DNA from: Saprospiraceae bacterium
Lineage (GTDB): Bacteria > Bacteroidota > Bacteroidia > Chitinophagales > Saprospiraceae
NCBI GenBank assembly: GCA_020848695.1
Contig: JADLHT010000003.1
Location: forward strand, 1 to 64,000
Length of the DNA stretch: 64,000 nt
Reading direction: 5' to 3'
In this document: piece by piece, positions 34,414 through 43,418 of the stretch
Position numbering within the stretch: the stretch's first letter is position 1
How the letters are laid out: every line of letters begins with the position of its first letter
Notes under the pieces: model-generated
Seen by the model: only the letters and a program-made list of their open reading frames with translations
What the model was told of the DNA's origin: nothing
The model's database searches: none
Program-made: the position numbers and the translations under genes

Positions 34414-35415
34414 TTAAAACTTTGAAGCCATAAGCACACACATGTCTGCTAATCGATTGGAATAACCTGCTTCATTATCATACCATGCAGTTATTTTTAA
34501 TTTATTGCCTTTTGATTCTGTCAAGGCTGAGTCAAATATTGAGCTGTTTGGATTACCTATAATGTCTGTAGAAACCAATGGTTCATCAGAATACTCTATA
34601 ATTTTCGAATGGGTCGTTTGTGTTAATTGAAAGATATAATCGTTAAATTCTTCCCGTGTAAGCTCAGTTTTTAATACACAAAGCAATTCTATCAATGAAC
34701 CTGTTATTACAGGAACTCGGTAGGATGATGCAAATAATTTCCCTTTAATATTGGAATAGACCTGCTCTACGGCTTTTGCTGCTCCGGTACTTGTAGGAAT
34801 GATATTCATTGCAGCAGCTCGCGCACGACGAAGATCTTTATGAGGTGCATCCTGTAATCGTTGATCTTGCGTATAGGCATGAATAGTGTTCATGGACGCA
34901 AATTCAATTCCATATTTTTCATCAATGATTTTGATTAAAGGTGCTAGACAATTTGTTGTGCAGGAAGCATTGGAAATTACATTTTCGTCTTGCCTTATGT
35001 TTTTCTCATTTACCCCAATTACATAGGTATTAACGGAACTGTCTTTAGGAGGTGCAGACATTATTACTTTTTTAGCTCCTGCTGAAAGATGGGCTGAACA
35101 GGCCTCCATTGTTAGATTAATACCTGTACATTCAAGCACAATATCCACATTTAGATCTTTCCAGGGAAGCAAATGAGCTTCTTTAATTCCATAGCACATT
35201 ACTTTTTGAGATTCTATCTGAAAGTGATCTATGCCAGAAATTACTTGTTTATCAAAATTTCTATGGGCAGTATCGTGTTTTAACAAATGTACAAGAGTTG
35301 GAATATCGGTTAAATCATTAACGGCTACAACTTCAACAAGATCATTTTCCAATAGAGATCTGAAAGTTAATCTACCAATTCTTCCAAAACCATTGATTGC
35401 GATCCTTTTCTTCAT
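34414..35415 (-). CDS. gap: Glyceraldehyde-3-phosphate dehydrogenase
   Basis: NAD-dependent oxidation of glyceraldehyde-3-phosphate to 1,3-bisphosphoglycerate. It shows the Rossmann start INGFGRIGRL, the catalytic Cys in SNASCTTNCLAPL (near residue 150), the conserved AMNIIPTSTGAAKA stretch and WYDNEAGYSNR. At 333 residues it is full length. It is the first gene of the gap-pgk operon, and the product of GAPDH is the substrate of Pgk. Confidence 0.97.
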   Translation of the reverse strand: MKKRIAINGFGRIGRLTFRSLLENDLVEVVAVNDLTDIPTLVHLLKHDTAHRNFDKQVISGIDHFQIESQKVMCYGIKEAHLLPWKDLNVDIVLECTGINLTMEACSAHLSAGAKKVIMSAPPKDSSVNTYVIGVNEKNIRQDENVISNASCTTNCLAPLIKIIDEKYGIEFASMNTIHAYTQDQRLQDAPHKDLRRARAAAMNIIPTSTGAAKAVEQVYSNIKGKLFASSYRVPVITGSLIELLCVLKTELTREEFNDYIFQLTQTTHSKIIEYSDEPLVSTDIIGNPNSSIFDSALTESKGNKLKITAWYDNEAGYSNRLADMCVLMASKF

Positions 35416-35488
35416 TTTTCACAATTTCTAGTAAGCTAATATTAACAATTTGAAACTAAAAAGTTTAAGACAATAAATGAATTGCATT

Positions 35489-35496
35489 TATATTTG
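35489..35496 (+). promoter_or_regulatory. Promoter -7 box of tRNA-Glu
   Basis: TATATTTG (TAnnTTTG) ends 19 bp before the tRNA 5' end at 35516. Confidence 0.5.
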
Positions 35497-35515
35497 CAGC
35501 TCTTTTTGAAAATCT

Positions 35516-35587
35516 GCCCCGTTCGTCTATCGGTTAGGACACCAGATTTTCATTCTGGTAAGAGGGGTTCGATTCCCCTACGGGGTA
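35516..35587 (+). tRNA. tRNA-Glu (UUC)
   Basis: The cloverleaf has acceptor GCCCCGT/ACGGGGT (first pair G-U), D arm with CGTCTATCGGTTAGGAC, anticodon stem CCAGA/TCTGG with loop TTTTCAT (anticodon TTC), and T arm AGGGGTTCGATTCCCCT. CCA is not encoded. Confidence 0.93.
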
Positions 35588-35657
35588 CGTATTAATTTTA
35601 AATTATATTTTTAAACCATTGATTTTCAATGGTTTTCTTTTTTATAAGCATTAGCTC

Positions 35658-37238
35658 ATGAGTTTGATAAATGAAATTAACAAGAGAAGAACGTTCGGAA
35701 TCGTATCTCATCCTGATGCCGGCAAAACAACTTTGACGGAAAAGTTGCTACTTTTTGGTGGGGCAATTCAAGTTGCCGGTGCTGTAAAGTCCAATAAGAT
35801 AAAAAAGCACGCTACCTCAGATTTTATGGAGATTGAGAGGCAAAGAGGAATTTCAGTCGCAACTTCAGTTATGGCATTTCCATATAGGGATTTACAGATT
35901 AATATTTTAGATACTCCAGGACACAAAGATTTTGCAGAAGATACTTATCGAACCTTGACTGCTGTTGATAGTGTAATTGTTGTTATTGATGTTGCCAAAG
36001 GGGTTGAAGAGCAAACAGAAAAGCTCGTTGAAGTCTGTCGAATGCGACATACTCCGATTATTGTTTTTATCAATAAACTGGACAGAGAAGGTAAAGATGC
36101 CTTTGATCTTCTGGATGAAATAGAAACAAGACTTCATCTAAAGGTTACTCCATTATCCTGGCCGATTGGTATGGGGCAGGATTTCAAAGGTGTTTATAGT
36201 CTTTTTGAAAAAAAATTTATTCACTTCATGCCGCATGGAAAACAAGATGGAGAAGAAGTAGTAAAGATTGAGTCTATTGAAGACCAACATTTAGGAAAAA
36301 TTGCGGGTGAAAGATTACACCTTCAATTTAAATCAGATCTTGAGACTGTCCATGGTGTTTATCCCGAGTTTAATCGTGAGGATTATCTTAAAGGTAAGTT
36401 GTGTCCCGTCTTCTATGGTTCTGCAGTAAATAATTTCGGGGTACGCGAATTGTTGGATTGTTTTGTAGAAATTGCACCGACTCCACTTTCTAGAGATGCC
36501 GAAGAACGAACTGTACTTCCAGATGAAAAAAAAATGTCTGGTTTTGTATTTAAAATTCATGCCAACATGGATCCTAAACACAGAGATCGTATTGCATTCT
36601 TTCGGATTTGTTCCGGAGTATTTGAGCGAAATACAAATTATCATCATGTAAGACTGGACAGAGAAGTAAAATTTTCAAACCCTACTTCATTTATGGCTGC
36701 CAGAAAGGAAGTTATTGATGAGGCCTATGCAGGAGATGTTGTAGGTCTATATGACAACGGGAATTTTAAAATTGGTGATTCTTTGACCGAAGGCGAATCT
36801 TTACATTTTAAAGGAATACCCAGGTTTTCACCCGAGATTTTTCGATATGTTGACAATGCTGATCCATCTAAATTTAAACAATTTGCTAAAGGACTGGAAC
36901 AGTTAATGGATGAAGGTGTCGCGCAACTATTTGTCAAGGAAGAATCACAAAGAAAAATTATAGGGGTTGTTGGTGCTCTGCAATTTGATGTCATTCAATA
37001 TCGGCTTGAGCATGAATATGGTGCAAAATGCAGTTATGAGCCTCTACAACTTCACAAAGCACTTTGGGTGCAGTGTAATGATCCAAAAAAACTTGAAGAG
37101 TTCAAACAAAGACGAAAGAAAGACCTTGCTTATGATAAGGATGGAAAAATGGTTTTACTAGCTGATTCAGCGTGGACACTAAGATTGGTCCAGGAAAATT
37201 TTCCTGATGTGCATTTTAACATAAGTAGTGAGATATAA
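35658..37238 (+). CDS. prfC: Peptide chain release factor 3
   Basis: Translational GTPase that recycles RF1/RF2 after termination. The G domain has [10 protein letters not shown] (G1), [11 protein letters not shown] (G3) and NKLDRE (G4). The RF3-specific segments [23 protein letters not shown] and the C-terminal [18 protein letters not shown] are present. At 526 residues it is the usual length. Found 70 bp downstream of tRNA-Glu; it may share read-through transcription. No neighbours in an operon. Confidence 0.96.
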   Translation: MSLINEINKRRTFGIVSHPDAGKTTLTEKLLLFGGAIQVAGAVKSNKIKKHATSDFMEIERQRGISVATSVMAFPYRDLQINILDTPGHKDFAEDTYRTLTAVDSVIVVIDVAKGVEEQTEKLVEVCRMRHTPIIVFINKLDREGKDAFDLLDEIETRLHLKVTPLSWPIGMGQDFKGVYSLFEKKFIHFMPHGKQDGEEVVKIESIEDQHLGKIAGERLHLQFKSDLETVHGVYPEFNREDYLKGKLCPVFYGSAVNNFGVRELLDCFVEIAPTPLSRDAEERTVLPDEKKMSGFVFKIHANMDPKHRDRIAFFRICSGVFERNTNYHHVRLDREVKFSNPTSFMAARKEVIDEAYAGDVVGLYDNGNFKIGDSLTEGESLHFKGIPRFSPEIFRYVDNADPSKFKQFAKGLEQLMDEGVAQLFVKEESQRKIIGVVGALQFDVIQYRLEHEYGAKCSYEPLQLHKALWVQCNDPKKLEEFKQRRKKDLAYDKDGKMVLLADSAWTLRLVQENFPDVHFNISSEI

Positions 37239-37271
37239 AGTGCATTACGAGTTGAAAAAATAAATTTGTAT

Positions 37272-37751
37272 TTAAATTTTACATTGCATTTTGCTTAAGT
37301 TTTGGGTTAATTTCTTACTTTGTTTAATATGCAGATATTCCAGATGAACAATATTTTGCTGGTTTGCAAAGTAGTCCATTAATAGGGTATTTTCAACTTC
37401 AATATAGTCTGTGATATGATCAATTTCTTCTGACTCTAAATAAACATTTAGCTCATCCTTTTCTGCTTCAAATCCTATAAGTTCAAGATCGACATGGATA
37501 CTGTCCAATTTAAGATGTAAATTTTTTTCAATGTATGAAAAAAGAATTTTAGCATTATCAAGTGAGTCTTTAATATTTCCCAAATTTACCGATTTGGAGT
37601 GAATTTTCGAGAGAAATGCTTCCATATCATGATTAATTATTGAAATACTTATTTCAAATGAATTGGCTTCCGGTTCGTAATGTATTTCAGTAACTGATTG
37701 ATGATGTGGGTGAAAGAAAAGAAATCCAACTAAGGCTAAAATGTATATCAT
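37272..37751 (-). CDS. DUF6702 family protein
   Basis: A 159-residue protein with a short signal-like N-terminus (MIYILALVGFLFF), followed by HPHHQSVTEIHYEPEANSFEISISI and a beta-rich domain. The early HPxHxS motif followed by a short beta-strand pattern is typical of DUF6702, a Bacteroidota periplasmic family of unknown function. In other genomes members tend to be encoded beside M1-type peptidases. Here a divergent M1 peptidase lies 310 bp away, which fits. Confidence 0.65.
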   Translation of the reverse strand: MIYILALVGFLFFHPHHQSVTEIHYEPEANSFEISISIINHDMEAFLSKIHSKSVNLGNIKDSLDNAKILFSYIEKNLHLKLDSIHVDLELIGFEAEKDELNVYLESEEIDHITDYIEVENTLLMDYFANQQNIVHLEYLHIKQSKKLTQNLSKMQCKI

Positions 37752-38060
37752 TCTAAAAAGATTATTTTACAAACTTAATTGAAAATTATCCTAGCAAGAA
37801 AGAAATTTTAATGAATCATTAAAAATCGCAATTAAAAGTAAAAAAGCAAAGAGCAAATACTTTTATATATGTTTCAGCTTATTGATAACTAATTCTACTG
37901 TAAAGCTTAAGTATCCATTTAAACTCTGAATTATAACTATAAGTAGAAGGATTTTGTACGGTATCGATAGTATTGAGCAAAATGTTGAACAGGTAAAGAA
38001 AAAAACTACGAATTACTTCGTATTTGTAATTTTGATTACTTTTGTTGTTTATTTCTTTAT
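37752..38060. other. Divergent intergenic region
   Basis: This 309-bp AT-rich stretch separates the divergent DUF6702 and M1 peptidase genes. It contains a + strand TAnnTTTG box (TACTTTTG, 38037-38044) 16 bp before the peptidase ATG. I see no ORF, RNA fold or repeat. Confidence 0.4.
38037..38044 (+). promoter_or_regulatory. Promoter -7 box of the second M1 peptidase
   Basis: TACTTTTG fits TAnnTTTG and ends 16 bp upstream of the ATG at 38061. Confidence 0.45.
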
Positions 38061-40466
38061 ATGAAAATCAGATTAATTTTTATACTACTTATTGGTTGTC
38101 AGTTACTTCCGGCACAGAATCTAAGAAATAATCCCAACTCTAATCACGGAAATAAATTTGAGCAGTTGGGAATAATATTACCCGATCCTGGTCCATATCG
38201 TACGGCATCCGGATCTCCGGGAGAGGCTTATTGGCAGATGAAAGCGGATTACAACATCAAAGCCAAATTGAATGAAATTGATCAGATATTGGAAGGAGAA
38301 GAATGGATTACTTATCACAATCAGTCACCACATCCTTTGCAATATTTATGGTTACAATTGGACGAGAATGAACATTCGTATAATTCGGAATTCAGAAATG
38401 CTAACCCAAGTGACTGGAATCCTCCCTTTGATGAGAATACAGTAAGTCAGATGGATAGGTCTGAATTGTATCTTGGTTATGGGGTCAACATAGTAAAAGT
38501 GACTGATAAGAATGGTGTTCTGCTTCCCTACACGATTGTTGGAACCATGATGAGAATTGATTTGAATAGAATACTTCATCCTAAGGAAAAAGTAAGGTTT
38601 TTCGTTCAATGGAATTACAGAATTCCTAATCGACTGGTCGTTGGAGGAAGGGGAGGTTATGAATTATTTCCGGAAGATGGAAATATTATTTTTACGATGG
38701 CTCAATGGTACCCTAGAATGTGTGTTTACTCTGATTTTCAGGGTTGGCAGAACAAACAATTTACCGGCAGGGCAGAGTTTGCTTTAACTTTTGGTGATTT
38801 CAATGTTGAGATGGATGTCCCTTCTGATCATATCATCGCATCGACCGGTGAATGTCAGAATTATGAAGATGTACTAAGCGGATTACAATTCTCCAGATAT
38901 AAACAAGCGATAAAAAACTATAAGACGGTATCAGAAATAGTAAGTCTGGATGAAGCTATTAAATCAGAAAGAAATCCTTCCAAAACGAGAAAAATCTGGA
39001 AATATAAAGCTAGTAATGTTAGAGATTTTGCTTGGGGAAGCAGTAGAAAATTTGTCTGGGATCTTATTCCAATTACAATTGGAGGTAAGAGAGTTCTTTG
39101 TATGAGTTATTATGGGAAAGAAGCCTATGGTATTTACAAAAGATACTCAACCAAAACTGTAGCTCATACGATTAAAACTTATTCTAAATATACGATAGAC
39201 TATCCATATCCGGTCGCAATCAGTGTTGAAGCATCCAATGGAATGGAATACCCTATGATTTGTTTTAACTTTGGCAGAACAGAAAAAGATGGAACCTATT
39301 CTGAAGGTACAAAGTATGGTGCAATCGGTGTAATCATTCATGAAGTCGGACATAACTTTTTTCCAATGATCATTAATAGTGATGAAAGACAATGGACATG
39401 GATGGATGAAGGATTAAATACTTTTGTACAATTTCTAACAGAACAAGAGTTTGACAATAATTATCCTTCCGGAAGAGGACCTGCCGATAAAATTACAGAT
39501 TATATGCGACTTCCCAAAGAACAGTTAGAGCCCATTATGACCAATAGTGATAATCTTCATCATTTTGGCTCCAATGCATATGCAAAAACAGCTACGGGAC
39601 TGAATATCCTTCGCGAGACTATTCTGGGACGAAAATTATTCGATTTTGCATTTAAAAAATACGCCCAAAGCTGGAAGTTCAAACATCCTACTCCGGCAGA
39701 TTTTTTCAGAACCATAGAAGATGCTTCTTCTGTAGATCTGGATTGGTTCTGGAGAGCTTGGTTTTATGATACTGATCCTTGTGATATTGCAATTGATTCT
39801 GTACTGGCATATCAATTTACTTTAGACTCGGTTCTAACAGATACCACCAAAACTATCATAAAATCCAATAATATTCCAGCATCATTTTCTGCGGTAAAAA
39901 TGAAGTCTTATGAACCGATTACAAAAACAAGAAACCGGGAATCGGGAATTCAATTCCTTGTGGATATTGATACAAGTCTAAGAGACTTCTATTATTATTA
40001 TGATGAGTCAAAAGAGAAAAATAATTCCAAATCTTCTAACGTTCAAGAACTTACTCCGGTAGCTAAACCGAAAAAGCAAGTGATAGATAGTATTGCATTT
40101 TCGAAGTATGAGAATCATTATATGTACGAAATAACTTTTAGCAATATAGGAGGAATGGTGATGCCTGTTATTATTCAGTGGAATTATTCGGATGAAACTG
40201 AAGAGGTCGAATATATTCATCCCTATATATGGAGACACAATGAAAACAAATTTACAAAGACATTTATAAAGAAGAAATCTGTGCAATCAATTGTGCTGGA
40301 TCCCTACAAAGAGACCGCTGATATTGATATGACCAATAATTACTGGAATCAAGGTAAGCCTATGACTAAGTTTCAAATTTTTAAAAGTAATCAGATTAAG
40401 GAAAGAAGGAGAAGATCCGGTTCTCAGAATTTGAATCCTATGCAAAGGGCTAATAACGGAAATTAA
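38061..40466 (+). CDS. Secreted M1-family metallopeptidase
   Basis: An 801-residue protein with a signal peptide (LIFILLIGCQLLPAQ). The zinc motif is HEVGH at 427-431 with Glu450 in WMDEGLNTF (HExxH-x18-E). Upstream are the N-terminal beta domain (WITYHNQSPHPLQYLWLQLDENEH) and the GMEYPM segment of the active site. The C-terminal ~200 residues are a beta-sandwich ending in a basic, Asn-rich tail; no T9SS motif. It is a close functional analogue of the M1 protein at 4.2 kb but longer. It probably digests peptides in the periplasm. Confidence 0.87.
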   Translation: MKIRLIFILLIGCQLLPAQNLRNNPNSNHGNKFEQLGIILPDPGPYRTASGSPGEAYWQMKADYNIKAKLNEIDQILEGEEWITYHNQSPHPLQYLWLQLDENEHSYNSEFRNANPSDWNPPFDENTVSQMDRSELYLGYGVNIVKVTDKNGVLLPYTIVGTMMRIDLNRILHPKEKVRFFVQWNYRIPNRLVVGGRGGYELFPEDGNIIFTMAQWYPRMCVYSDFQGWQNKQFTGRAEFALTFGDFNVEMDVPSDHIIASTGECQNYEDVLSGLQFSRYKQAIKNYKTVSEIVSLDEAIKSERNPSKTRKIWKYKASNVRDFAWGSSRKFVWDLIPITIGGKRVLCMSYYGKEAYGIYKRYSTKTVAHTIKTYSKYTIDYPYPVAISVEASNGMEYPMICFNFGRTEKDGTYSEGTKYGAIGVIIHEVGHNFFPMIINSDERQWTWMDEGLNTFVQFLTEQEFDNNYPSGRGPADKITDYMRLPKEQLEPIMTNSDNLHHFGSNAYAKTATGLNILRETILGRKLFDFAFKKYAQSWKFKHPTPADFFRTIEDASSVDLDWFWRAWFYDTDPCDIAIDSVLAYQFTLDSVLTDTTKTIIKSNNIPASFSAVKMKSYEPITKTRNRESGIQFLVDIDTSLRDFYYYYDESKEKNNSKSSNVQELTPVAKPKKQVIDSIAFSKYENHYMYEITFSNIGGMVMPVIIQWNYSDETEEVEYIHPYIWRHNENKFTKTFIKKKSVQSIVLDPYKETADIDMTNNYWNQGKPMTKFQIFKSNQIKERRRRSGSQNLNPMQRANNGN

Positions 40467-40477
40467 ATAAAGAACAA

Positions 40478-40485
40478 TACATTTG
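40478..40485 (+). promoter_or_regulatory. Promoter -7 box upstream of the 141-residue gene
   Basis: TACATTTG (TAnnTTTG) lies 12 bp behind the M1 peptidase stop and 54 bp before the ATG at 40540. Confidence 0.35.
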
Positions 40486-40539
40486 TAAGTAATATACATT
40501 GGTATTATTTGTTTTGTCAAATTTACTTTTAATTGACTT

Positions 40540-40965
40540 ATGATATTAAAGAAGAAATTTGCTATGAGCAAGAGACAATATGACTTTGTTAGAAATCCTG
40601 TATGCTGGATAACTCTAAGTTTTATTCTGTTTAATTCATCTTGTTCTTTTCATAGCATGGTTGATTTTTTTATTGAAAACAGAAGTGATAACAATATCAC
40701 CATTAGCTATAAATACCACTGGGACACAGTTGTCCGAGTGAACACGATCTCACAACGCACAAAACTTTTGTTTTATTCAGAAGAACTATCTGAAAGGAAT
40801 GTCGATATTAGTAAAATAAAAAGTATTCCGGTTTTGGACCTTAAAATCTGCAATCATCTGGGTAGGGAATATAAAAAAGATGAGCGCAATTCAGAATACT
40901 GGGATGGATATGAGGATGACTCCTATGGATCATTGACCCTAACTGTGTTTAAAGAAGATTTCTAA
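40540..40965 (+). CDS. Putative lipoprotein of unknown function
   Basis: A 141-residue protein whose N-terminus ends in a hydrophobic stretch before a Cys (ITLSFILFNSSC), suggesting a lipoprotein signal. It is preceded by an unusually long basic segment, so the true start may be the Met at residue 9 (40564). The mature part (IENRSDNNITISYKYHWDT...) is a small beta-rich domain. No family is recognised. It stands alone between the M1 peptidase and the convergent mvaA. Confidence 0.5.
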   Translation: MILKKKFAMSKRQYDFVRNPVCWITLSFILFNSSCSFHSMVDFFIENRSDNNITISYKYHWDTVVRVNTISQRTKLLFYSEELSERNVDISKIKSIPVLDLKICNHLGREYKKDERNSEYWDGYEDDSYGSLTLTVFKEDF

Positions 40966-40991
40966 AACTTCAGTGATTATATGAACTTAAG

Positions 40992-42311
40992 TTAGTGTTT
41001 ATCCAGGAAGGCTCGTACTTCTGTGAAGTTTATCAGTCTATCTTTAAAGTATTCTTGGGCTTGAGCCCGTTGTTGATCATTAGCTTTAAGATGAGTCAGA
41101 ATATTATCAAGATGCATTTTCATGTGTCCTTTCTGAATCCCTGTAGTTACCAAAGATCGAATTGCGGCAAAATTTTGAAGAAGACCGACAGCTGCTGTGA
41201 TCATCATCAGGGATCTTGCATCGGGATTTTCTAACAATTCTAATGATCGGTTAGCTATTGGATGAAGTTTGGTTAATCCACCAACAGTGCCTAGAGCCAA
41301 CGGAATTTTCAAAGAAAAGGTAAAACGATTGTCCGTTATATTACATTCACTTAGACTTCTGTATGTATTGTCTTTAGCCGCATAGGCATGAGCACAAGCT
41401 TCTATAGCCCGAAAGTCATTTCCGGTAGCTATAACTACAGCATCTATGCCATTCAAAATACCTTTATTGTGGGTTACAGCCCTATATGGATCTTCATGAG
41501 CAATTTGTACTGCACGATAAAATCTCCATGCGAAAGATTCTGCATCCATGCTGTCACCAAAACTTCCTAACTCATCAATATCACATTCTACACAGACTTT
41601 CACAAGACATTCCGGAGTATAATTTGAGAGTATGGACATTAGTACTTCTATTTCTCGATGTGATTCCGGAATTTTATCGCATTGAAGAATGAATTTTTCC
41701 AAAGTGTCTGCAAAAGATTCTAAACAGGTATTGATGAAATTTGCTCCCATTGAATCACAGGTTTCAAAAGTAAATCTCAGCTGATGATAATTTTCTAAAC
41801 TGTTAATCTTTATTAATTCAATTTCATTCAATCCGCCTCCTCTTTTCTCCATATTGGAAAGAAGATTTTTGGCATCCCGCCTCATTTTGATTTCAATTTC
41901 AGGAAGTAAAGTTTCTAATAATTTGTCATCTCCTTTCCAATAAAAATGAATCTGACCTAACTTCGAGGTTCCAATAATTTCTGCTGTTACGCCTCCGCGA
42001 TCTTGCCAAAATTTGGCTGCTGAAGAAGCCGCTGCGACTACGCTGCTTTCTTCAGTTACCATAGGAACACAATAGGTTTTTCTATTAACAACAACATTTG
42101 GTGCAACGCTGAATGGAAGGGTGAAATTACTTATTGTATTCTCTGAAATTCCGTCAATTACTTTTTGTTGATCTTCATTGCGATGCCAATAGCTTATTAA
42201 TTCATGCATTACATTCTCGGGATCTTTAAAAAAATTTTCAACGATCCATTTAATCTTACCTCTTTTGTTAAGCTTTGAGAAGCCTTCAATTGATTTTGAT
42301 TTTGTTGTCAT
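40992..42311 (-). CDS. mvaA: Hydroxymethylglutaryl-CoA reductase, class II (degradative type)
   Basis: It converts HMG-CoA to mevalonate (or the reverse) with NAD(P)H. Motifs: N-terminal GFSKLNKRGKI, PFSVAPNVVVN-type substrate loop with TEESSVVAA (catalytic Glu), CDSMGANFINT (cofactor site), ATGNDFRAIEACAHAYAAKD and the late KGHMKMHLDN. At 439 residues it is a typical class II enzyme. It starts 2 bp after the fni stop on the same strand, so the two form an isoprenoid operon. In a Bacteroidota of this type it supplies the mevalonate pathway rather than degrading it. Confidence 0.93.
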   Translation of the reverse strand: MTTKSKSIEGFSKLNKRGKIKWIVENFFKDPENVMHELISYWHRNEDQQKVIDGISENTISNFTLPFSVAPNVVVNRKTYCVPMVTEESSVVAAASSAAKFWQDRGGVTAEIIGTSKLGQIHFYWKGDDKLLETLLPEIEIKMRRDAKNLLSNMEKRGGGLNEIELIKINSLENYHQLRFTFETCDSMGANFINTCLESFADTLEKFILQCDKIPESHREIEVLMSILSNYTPECLVKVCVECDIDELGSFGDSMDAESFAWRFYRAVQIAHEDPYRAVTHNKGILNGIDAVVIATGNDFRAIEACAHAYAAKDNTYRSLSECNITDNRFTFSLKIPLALGTVGGLTKLHPIANRSLELLENPDARSLMMITAAVGLLQNFAAIRSLVTTGIQKGHMKMHLDNILTHLKANDQQRAQAQEYFKDRLINFTEVRAFLDKH

Positions 42312-42313
42312 GC

Positions 42314-43312
42314 TTATTGATTCCGCAATTTGAGGTAAGATTTTGCCAGCAATAATCCTTGAATTTGTAAGGTAAAATATTGTTTTAAAGATTCATAAGA
42401 TTCCAGAGCCGGTTTAAGAAGTGATGAGGCCAGTCCGACAATTGCATTAGAGTTAGTTTGGCACAACAAATAATACATGTCCAGAAAATTTTTTATTCCT
42501 CCTGAAATAATGATTTGTTCGCAGTTGATATTAGTTTCTTCCGTTTTTATCTGATTCATATATTGAACCATTTCTTCAGCAGTATGACCAATATTACAGA
42601 TAGGTTCATATACACTTTTGCTGGAATCTTGTGCCCTAATCATTTCTAACAATGAAAAATTGGTCCCGCCGAATGCTCCAAATTCTATACCCGCCAAGGG
42701 AAGTTTGCTGAGCTCAAGTAAAGCAGATTTTGACATTCCCTGTCCGACTTCTTTTACGATAATTGGGAGACTAAATTGATCAAGCATTCGCTTTATAGTG
42801 TTCATTGGAGGTTCAATGATTTTATCTCCTTCAGGTTGCATCCATTCCTGCAAAGGATTAATGTGTAAAATCAATCCATCGGCTTCTGTAATTTCAATGA
42901 TCTGTTGGATAAATTTCTGTTGACCGGAATTTAACCATTGTTCACATTGAGCAATTCCCAGATTGGCGAATAATGGTTGTGAACCGATGTGTTTTCTTAC
43001 TTGAAAATCAGGAATACTTTCGGGTTTTTCAATTATTTTTCTGCACGAACCCAGGCCCATGCCTAATTTAAAGTCTGAACATAATTTGGCAAGATTAATA
43101 TTGATTTCTTTTGCAAATTCTGCCCCTCCCGTCATGCTGGATATCCAAATTGGATAATTTAATGCGTATTTACCCCATTGAACTGACCAGATATCCTTTT
43201 CGGAGGGATGAGCTGCTATTATTGGATCATAATCAAATCGAAGATCCTGTGCTATCGCCGGAATACCGGATTGAATTGCTAATTGGATGTGATCGTTTTT
43301 CCTGTTTGACAT
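42314..43312 (-). CDS. fni: Type 2 isopentenyl-diphosphate delta-isomerase
   Basis: FMN- and NADPH-dependent isomerase of IPP and DMAPP. Seen: N-terminal RKNDHIQLA, the WISSMTGGAEFA flavin site, MGLGSCR, NLGIAQ, LILHINPLQEWMQPEGD, PIIVKEVGQGMS and EFGAFGGTNFS, and a C-terminal IISGGIKNFLD and IVGLASSLLKPA. At 332 residues it has the usual length. It is the upstream partner of mvaA. Both belong to the mevalonate route, with a GHMP kinase at 49.8 kb. Confidence 0.95.
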   Translation of the reverse strand: MSNRKNDHIQLAIQSGIPAIAQDLRFDYDPIIAAHPSEKDIWSVQWGKYALNYPIWISSMTGGAEFAKEININLAKLCSDFKLGMGLGSCRKIIEKPESIPDFQVRKHIGSQPLFANLGIAQCEQWLNSGQQKFIQQIIEITEADGLILHINPLQEWMQPEGDKIIEPPMNTIKRMLDQFSLPIIVKEVGQGMSKSALLELSKLPLAGIEFGAFGGTNFSLLEMIRAQDSSKSVYEPICNIGHTAEEMVQYMNQIKTEETNINCEQIIISGGIKNFLDMYYLLCQTNSNAIVGLASSLLKPALESYESLKQYFTLQIQGLLLAKSYLKLRNQ

Positions 43313-43418
43313 GGATATAATACAACAAATTGCACCCTTTGTGGTTTATTTTCCGCAAGATATGTCATTTCATGGGTATTTAATTATTTTTTCATATTAT
43401 ATATTTTTATAATATATT